A stretch of DNA of 20,506 nt from JAUVKA01 sp964465145 (GTDB lineage Bacteria > Bacteroidota > Bacteroidia > Bacteroidales > UBA12481). Positions 15,451-20,506 of this stretch are shown here, piece by piece; the stretch's first letter is position 1; each line of letters opens with the position of its first letter. The notes under the pieces were generated by a model. It had not been told where the DNA came from. It saw only the letters and a list, made by a program, of their open reading frames with translations, and made no database searches. The DNA is taken from NCBI GenBank assembly GCA_964465145.1, contig CAYXJR010000075.1, positions 1 to 20,506 of the forward strand, written 5' to 3'. A program made the position numbers and the translations under genes.

Positions 15451-15840
15451 TTACATGGCCCACTCATTTTCATGTTCTCCATTGCCCAGTTTGATTTTTT
15501 TGGCGGATAGGGTAATGGTTTCAACCATTGCTCCAGTGCCAATATTATCAAAGGATTCTTCGTACGAAACCATATATGCTTCGGATATTTCCAATTCTTT
15601 AAGCTTGGCATCTTCATCCCTTTTATTAAAGGTGATTTTACCATCCTTTCTCATATAGCTGTCGCACATCCACTCAAACAGGGTTGTATCATCTGTGGAT
15701 TCAACAACAATGTTAACCATTCCACCTCTTGTAGTGGAGGATGGCCGGCCAGTGTCATCAGTGGCCTGGTTCATGCTATAATCGCATTTCAGTACACGGT
15801 ATTCCTTTCCGTCGACTTCAAATTTTGCTTTAAATGACAT
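15451..15840 (-). CDS. tssD: T6SS tube protein Hcp (TssD)
   Basis: This is the typical Bacteroidota Hcp of 129 residues, with MSFKAKFEVDGKEYRVLKCD at the start, then NQATDDTGRPSSTTRGGMVN, a single helix with LFEWMCDSYMRKDGKI, EAYMVSYEESFDN and a final strand ETITLSAKKIKLGNGEHENE. These match the closed beta-barrel subunit of Hcp hexamers. Six-fold rings of this protein should form the inner tube and be shed into the medium or target cell. A 150-base gap separates it from tssC and may hold its own promoter, though I could not fix one. A hairpin follows the stop codon. Bulk tube function is inferred from its closeness to the canonical family. Confidence 0.92.
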   Translation of the reverse strand: MSFKAKFEVDGKEYRVLKCDYSMNQATDDTGRPSSTTRGGMVNIVVESTDDTTLFEWMCDSYMRKDGKITFNKRDEDAKLKELEISEAYMVSYEESFDNIGTGAMVETITLSAKKIKLGNGEHENEWAM

Positions 15841-15990
15841 GATTTTTAAGTTTTAAAGATGAATATTAAATTAATTGTCATAAGTAAACAACATTGCTTC
15901 CCCAGACATTTAACCGCCGGGAAGTTTCTATGTTACAATTACATTTACCCTAATACCAGGATTTTGCGTAACCGGTGATTCATGAATTTA

Positions 15991-17376
15991 CTAATTCTGT
16001 TCGTATTCGGTATCCCACTCAGTTCCGTCATCACCCTTTTGTCCGTCCATTTTAATCATGAAGTTTTTGGCCGGAAAGTAGGGGGTCATATGTATATCGA
16101 GGAATATCCGGTCTTTTTGTTTGGGATCCTGTTCGAATCTCTTGACTGAAAATTTCTCGATGAGCTTACCTGGTCCGGTAATCCCATCCAGGAAGCGAGT
16201 CATTTGGCTGAGGATCTCCTTACGCGTTTTTACATTGAAGTTCTCGAATGCACGTCTGTTTAGAAAATCCATCAATACTTTAGTGATGTAGTCGAAAACA
16301 CGCACCACTGAATAGGTCTGAAGGCCAAGATTATCCCCATTAAAGAGTGTTTTAGCGGAAAATGCCATCACTTTCCCATACTCATTAACCATAGGGATCA
16401 GCCCAAGCTTTTCAAGATTGGCAATTTCACTTTTTTTCAAATCAAATTTAACGCCGTCTATTTCGCTAAGGCTTCCGTGTTTTTTCCCGGCTGCAACCTG
16501 GGACATGAGAGTCTGGTAAATGTTTCCTGCCAATGCACCTGCCGGAGGAACAAAAAGCTCCTCATCTTCACCCAAATCAGCATACTTATCACGGCCCACC
16601 AACCAGTTGCATGACATCAGGACATTAGATCTGTATATATCTCCACCTGTGAGATTACTGGCTTCAAAGAGTTCCATAACGTCGTCAGGGGTATCCAGGT
16701 GCTCAAAATCCGTGACCATCATAACTTTGTTTTCGTTGGCAATTTTGGCCCATTTTTCGACGACCTTGTTTGAGCCCAGATAGCCGGGTACGACCAGCAG
16801 ACTGTAATTGTCCCTCAAATCCAGCCGGTCGAATTTTTGCACCAGTTCTTCCTGGATGGCATCAATAAAACGGGTGTCATCCAGGTCTTTTAGTTGTTCA
16901 AGATCAGCATTTACAAAGCTGACATTTTTGACTTTAGTGCTCCCGGTGTTCTTAAAAAACAGTGCCATGGAGCGGTAGGATTTCTCAAGGTTCTTGCAGG
17001 ATTCAACAGCCTTTTTAAGGTTCTCCTTGAGTGTTTTTTCTTTGATCTCAGCATTGGATTCGCAGTTCTGAATCATTTCAGATACATCTCCGGACGAAGA
17101 TAAAACAGCTGCCCAAAGTTCAAGTGTTTTTTTGAGGGCATCCCTTTCCCCCTTCTTGGAATGTTCTGAAAGAAAGATCTTTTTCCTGGCTTTTCTTTCA
17201 GGGTTAAGATTTTGAACGCCATCCAGAGCAGCTTCAAGGAGGTCAAATCCACCTACTTTGGCCAATTGATCCAAACTCGATTTCAATACTTCTTCAGGTT
17301 TATCGATCTTACCGATTTTTTCGGCAACTTTTCCCCGGTACTGCTCAATATTTTGTTGTGATTGTTGTAATGCCAT
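15991..17376 (-). CDS. tssC: T6SS sheath large subunit TssC
   Basis: TssC pairs with TssB to form the contractile sheath around the Hcp tube. The 461-residue product has a Lys/Glu-rich helical N-terminal third (about 1-150), longer than a bare sheath fold. The conserved core follows: YSLLVVPGYLGSN near 192, MMVTDFEHLDTPDD near 219, DIYRSNVLMSCNWLVGRDKY near 245-264, FVPPAGALAGNIYQTLMSQV near 275-295 and LGLIPMVNEYGKVMAFSAKT near 325-344. Late handshake strands lie around 415-437 (RIFLDIHMTPYFPAKNFMIK). This is the Bacteroidota form, quite different from VipB of Vibrio but with the same role. It lies 27 bases after tssB. Confidence 0.92.
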   Translation of the reverse strand: MALQQSQQNIEQYRGKVAEKIGKIDKPEEVLKSSLDQLAKVGGFDLLEAALDGVQNLNPERKARKKIFLSEHSKKGERDALKKTLELWAAVLSSSGDVSEMIQNCESNAEIKEKTLKENLKKAVESCKNLEKSYRSMALFFKNTGSTKVKNVSFVNADLEQLKDLDDTRFIDAIQEELVQKFDRLDLRDNYSLLVVPGYLGSNKVVEKWAKIANENKVMMVTDFEHLDTPDDVMELFEASNLTGGDIYRSNVLMSCNWLVGRDKYADLGEDEELFVPPAGALAGNIYQTLMSQVAAGKKHGSLSEIDGVKFDLKKSEIANLEKLGLIPMVNEYGKVMAFSAKTLFNGDNLGLQTYSVVRVFDYITKVLMDFLNRRAFENFNVKTRKEILSQMTRFLDGITGPGKLIEKFSVKRFEQDPKQKDRIFLDIHMTPYFPAKNFMIKMDGQKGDDGTEWDTEYEQN

Positions 17377-17403
17377 GTCTAATAATTTTTATTGATGGTT
17401 GAA

Positions 17404-17847
17404 TCAAGCCTGTTCAATCTCTTTGACCAGAGCATAAATAGCATTCAGAGTAGCCTCTTTCGTTTCTGCATTTTCTAATGCCTTACGCAAAAGCTTATTG
17501 CTTTTCAACTGTTTTATGATCTTAAAAAACTGATCTTTTTGAACAGTCAGATCCTTCAAGAACTCACTCTGGGCAACAATGCCCTTAGTTCCGAAATCGG
17601 CAATATTGTTGAAGGATAATTTCTCTTCTTTTCCAGTTCCGTCACTATCTGTAAACTCCACATCAATTTTAGGTTGAAAATGGTTGAATACATCATCAAT
17701 GGAAGTTAGACCCTCAACGATTTCAGGTTTAATGGGAGGTTCTGCGGTAAATTTCTCCAACATTAGGGTTCGATTCTGAGGTATATCGCTAATGGCTTCG
17801 CTAGCATCGCCCTTAGCTTCTGTACCGCCTATTCCATACATTTGCAT
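17404..17847 (-). CDS. tssB: T6SS sheath small subunit TssB
   Basis: TssB (VipA-like) interlocks with TssC in the sheath. The 147-residue protein shows a disordered start (MQMYGIGGTEAKGDASEA), then LEKFTAEPPIKPEIVEGL, a conserved TSIDDVFNHFQPKIDVEF region, and KLSFNNIADFGTKGIVAQSE, close to the family's F-x-x-[LM]-x-D-F element. C-terminal helices contain FKIIKQLKSNKLLRKALEN, where family members carry the interaction helix with TssC. ATG at 17847 and Met3 at 17841 are both possible starts. It sits between clpV and tssC, the order expected for a sheath and recycling module. Confidence 0.9.
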   Translation of the reverse strand: MQMYGIGGTEAKGDASEAISDIPQNRTLMLEKFTAEPPIKPEIVEGLTSIDDVFNHFQPKIDVEFTDSDGTGKEEKLSFNNIADFGTKGIVAQSEFLKDLTVQKDQFFKIIKQLKSNKLLRKALENAETKEATLNAIYALVKEIEQA

Positions 17848-17895
17848 ATTATTAGTTTTAAATGTTAATGATAGTTAAAATTAATCAAATAAATG

Positions 17896-20376
17896 TTATT
17901 CAATTTTCCAGACAATTTCATCCTTTTTATCAAGTTCGAGCTTTACCTTAGACCCCCTGTGTAATTCATCGGAAATAATCATCTTTGAAAGAGGCCTGCG
18001 TAATTGATTCCTGATAACTCCTACAATAGGCCTGGCGCCATATTTGGGTGAAAATCCCGATAGGGCAAGTTTTTCTTTTACCTGTTGATCCATTATTAAC
18101 TCAATCCCCTTATCTTCCAAAGATTTGTAAAGACTTTTCAAGTGTATCTCGAAAATTTTAACAACATTTTCCTGAGTGATCGGGGCAAAGGGAACAATCT
18201 CGGTTAGTCGTCCCAGGAATTCCGGCCTGAAATGATTGCTCATGATTTCCATGAGTTTATTAGAGCTGGGGATCTCTCCTTTGTTGAATGAATCTACGAT
18301 AAAATCGCTTCCTATATTAGATGTGAATAGGATAATAGCATTAGAAAAGTCACCTTCTTTCCCGAGCCGGTCGTGTAATTTACCTTCATCGAGAATCTGC
18401 AGAAAAATATCAAAAACGGAATTATGAGCTTTTTCTATTTCATCAAATAGAACAACAGAGTAAGGCTTTTGGCGAATTTTATTAACGAGTAATCCTCCTT
18501 CTTCATAGCCCACATACCCAGGGGGTGCGCCATAAAGCAGTGCCGCAGAGTGTTCCTCCTTGAATTCAGACATGTCGAACCGGGTAAGGAAGGACTCATC
18601 CTGGAAAAGGAATTCAGATAGTGATTTCGCCAGCTCAGTTTTCCCAGTGCCTGTGGGGCCTAAAAAGAAGAATGAACCGATGGGTTGACCCGCCTTATTC
18701 AATCCAGAACGGGATTCCAGTATAGCCTCCGCAATGCTTTTTAGAGCGTGGTCTTGCCCAATCACCCTTTTCTTCAGGTGTGCCTCGGTATTCATCAGCC
18801 GGTCTCTCTCTTTGGTCTGCACTTTTCCAAGAGGAATTCCGGTTTGTGCGGAAACAATCGCTGCTATATCGGACTTATCAAGTACTTCTATTTTGTTTTT
18901 GGCGTGTTTTTTCAGGTTAGCTAAAATCTTTTTGCAGTAATCGTAGAGTTCTTTCCCCGATTTCAATTGGGTTATTTTCTCTTCTTCGTTGAGCTTCGAG
19001 AATAGTATTGGGGAGATTTGATTCTTTAGGTCTGAATAGAACCATTCCAATTCCTCAGAATTCTTGTCCTGACCTTTTTTTGGCTTGATTTTCTCAAGCT
19101 CTTGAGTAAGTTCATCAATTTTACCTGAAGAAATATCAGTCATCAAACGGACACCGGACATGGTATGATCGATAAGGTCAATGGCTGAATCCGGCAGGGA
19201 CCGCTCCTTTAGATAGCGTTTAGATAACCGTATGGCTTCAGCACAAACTTCAACATCAGCTTTGATATTATGGTGTTTTTCAAAGGAAGGGATTACTTCT
19301 TTGAGCATTCGAAGTGCTTGTTGCTCGTTGGGTTCTTCGATTTTTACCAGTTCGAACTGCCGGTTAAAGGATTCGTCTGTCTCGATAAGCTTGGTGTATT
19401 TATCCACTGAAGTGGTCCCGATCATTGTCAGGTTTCCCCTGGATAATTCCGGTTTGAGAAGGTTTGCTGTGCCTGAAGTTCCGCTTTGGGGGTCGAGTAA
19501 CATGTGGATCTCATCAACAAAAAGGACAGCTTTTTCATATTGCTGAATTTCCTTAATGATGTTTTTCAGGCGGTCCTCAATCTCTCCCTTATATGATGCC
19601 CCTGCTATAAGGGAGCCGAAATCCAATTCGAAGATCCTGGCTCCTTTAAGGTTTTCCGGAACTTTCCCTCCAGTGATATGCTGACAAAATCCATTGATGA
19701 GGGCGGATTTGCCAACTCCCGGTTCACCCAGGATTAGGACATTGGACTTCGACCTGCGACCCAGTATTTCTGATATAGCCCGTATTTCACTATCCCTACC
19801 GACTACAGGATCCATTTTTTGCTGAATGGCCAGCTCATTTTTGTCGATAGTATATTTGAGAAGGGCATTTTGGCTTGCTTTTTTCCCGTCTGGTTTGGCA
19901 GGATCTCCTGTTATTCCCACAACTTTTTGAAGATCAGAGATTTCCAAAATGGTATCCATCACCTCCTGCTGGGAAAGAGTGAAGGACTTCAGTTGCTCAT
20001 AGCTAAAGCCAACACCAGGTGTACTTAGGGCAGCAAGTATGTGAACTGGTTCTATCTCATCTTTGGAGAGCTTTATTCGAATATTATCAGCTTCGCGCAG
20101 AATAGCTTTAAAAGCCTCGTCTCCAGATGGATTCTCAACAAATTTTCCTGACTTTGGTAATGATTCAATGCGCACTTCCGCCCATTCTTCCAAATAGTAA
20201 ATATCTTTGTCAAGGGAAAGTAAAAAGTCGGTTAGGCCAATATCTTTGTGGAAAAGAGCTTTTAGCAAATGTGCGGGGGCAATTTTATCATTCGAGAATT
20301 CTTTAGCCAGAGATTGGGCGATATTAATAGCTCGCTTGAGTTCGACTGTAAAGCTCATGTTAAGATCGGTAGTCAT
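17896..20376 (-). CDS. tssH: Sheath-recycling AAA+ ATPase ClpV (TssH)
   Basis: ClpV unfolds contracted TssB/TssC sheath so that subunits can be reused. From ATG at 20376 the protein has 826 residues. It has a Clp N-domain (about 7-140, FTVELKRAINIAQSLAKEF, APAHLLKALF) and a first AAA+ module with Walker A GEPGVGKSAL near 215-225 and Walker B VLFVDEIHML near 284. A shortened middle coiled-coil part lies around 415-500. The second AAA+ module has Walker A GPTGTGKTEL near 572-581, Walker B VVLFDEIEKA near 640, FRPEFLGRL, and the sensor-2 motif YGARPIVGVI. The reading frame stays open to 20466, but those extra 30 residues (rich in Pro, Trp and Tyr) are unlike the family and would cover the promoter. 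Met at 20358 is another possible start. Context with tssB/tssC decides for ClpV over ClpB. Confidence 0.93.
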   Translation of the reverse strand: MTTDLNMSFTVELKRAINIAQSLAKEFSNDKIAPAHLLKALFHKDIGLTDFLLSLDKDIYYLEEWAEVRIESLPKSGKFVENPSGDEAFKAILREADNIRIKLSKDEIEPVHILAALSTPGVGFSYEQLKSFTLSQQEVMDTILEISDLQKVVGITGDPAKPDGKKASQNALLKYTIDKNELAIQQKMDPVVGRDSEIRAISEILGRRSKSNVLILGEPGVGKSALINGFCQHITGGKVPENLKGARIFELDFGSLIAGASYKGEIEDRLKNIIKEIQQYEKAVLFVDEIHMLLDPQSGTSGTANLLKPELSRGNLTMIGTTSVDKYTKLIETDESFNRQFELVKIEEPNEQQALRMLKEVIPSFEKHHNIKADVEVCAEAIRLSKRYLKERSLPDSAIDLIDHTMSGVRLMTDISSGKIDELTQELEKIKPKKGQDKNSEELEWFYSDLKNQISPILFSKLNEEEKITQLKSGKELYDYCKKILANLKKHAKNKIEVLDKSDIAAIVSAQTGIPLGKVQTKERDRLMNTEAHLKKRVIGQDHALKSIAEAILESRSGLNKAGQPIGSFFFLGPTGTGKTELAKSLSEFLFQDESFLTRFDMSEFKEEHSAALLYGAPPGYVGYEEGGLLVNKIRQKPYSVVLFDEIEKAHNSVFDIFLQILDEGKLHDRLGKEGDFSNAIILFTSNIGSDFIVDSFNKGEIPSSNKLMEIMSNHFRPEFLGRLTEIVPFAPITQENVVKIFEIHLKSLYKSLEDKGIELIMDQQVKEKLALSGFSPKYGARPIVGVIRNQLRRPLSKMIISDELHRGSKVKLELDKKDEIVWKIE

Positions 20377-20404
20377 GGAGGAAGCTGTTGATACTTTAGA
20401 CTTA

Positions 20405-20434
20405 TAAAGATAAAATATTTTTAATGTAATCCAA
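20405..20434 (-). promoter_or_regulatory. Candidate promoter of the leftward clpV-tssO operon
   Basis: On the minus strand TTG (20434-20432) is followed after 19 bases by TATCTTTA (20412-20405), one base from the Bacteroidota -7 box TAnnTTTG. The inferred start of transcription falls near 20398, about 22 bases before the ATG at 20376. This supports the shorter clpV start. No transcript evidence is available. Confidence 0.5.
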
Positions 20435-20506
20435 GTAGGGAGGGGATTCAGGCAGGGGAAACGCATGAAAGTGATTCATCCACCCTGTTTTGATTTGCAT
20501 ATAATT

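Noticed and set aside
2154..20376. Extracellular contractile injection system or phage-tail remnant instead of a T6SS
   Set aside because: ClpV, TssK, TssN, TssO and family-specific Hcp are present, and phage capsid, tail-tape or eCIS fibre genes are not seen.
20377..20466. Longer clpV start adding 30 residues
   Set aside because: The added sequence is unlike Clp N-domains and would include the best promoter candidate; ATG at 20376 fits the family.

Overview
This window is a type VI secretion system (T6SS) locus of the Bacteroidota type (T6SS subtype iii), flanked on the left by an unrelated secreted protein gene. Four things point to Bacteroidota: a type IX secretion (T9SS) type A sorting domain on the first protein; TssB, TssC, TssD, TssN and TssO of the subtype iii kind; no TssJ, TssL or TssM; and start regions without Shine-Dalgarno sequences, with promoter boxes resembling the Bacteroidota TTTG / TAnnTTTG pattern. 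I cannot name a genus. Abundant PKD domains and the T9SS signal suit an environmental, probably aquatic, member of the phylum.

Layout. Positions 79-1995 (+) encode a T9SS cargo protein that closes with a strong intrinsic terminator (2014-2050). A rightward operon follows: tssG (TTG start), tssK, tssE and tssF, which are the baseplate and its adaptor. Two secreted PKD-domain proteins (6698-7570 and 7714-11025) come after it and share the same N-terminal domain. The second has seven PKD repeats at a period of about 89 residues and a beta-propeller-like C-terminal part. A leftward operon comes in from the right edge: tssH/clpV, tssB, tssC, two diverged tssD/hcp genes, tssI/vgrG, a PAAR tip gene, then tssN and tssO for the envelope complex. 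The two arms converge at about 11.03 kb, with 23 bp between stop codons and an A/T-flanked hairpin that could terminate both.

How the genes work together. TssN and TssO anchor the machine in the envelope. TssK links them to the TssE/F/G baseplate. VgrG capped by PAAR forms the spike, Hcp forms the inner tube, TssB/TssC form the contractile sheath, and ClpV recycles the contracted sheath. No recognisable effector or immunity gene lies in the window, and VgrG and PAAR carry no toxic extension. I also do not recognise TssP, TssQ or TssR. The two PKD proteins sit where further envelope genes might be expected, and they are the most interesting uncharacterised part of the locus.

No intergenic stretch reaches 300 bases. 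The larger gaps are 1996-2153, 7571-7713, 12577-12706, 15314-15450, 15841-15990 and the right edge after 20376. Apart from the sites listed, I see nothing firm in them. I saw no tRNA, rRNA, CRISPR array, insertion sequence or attachment site.
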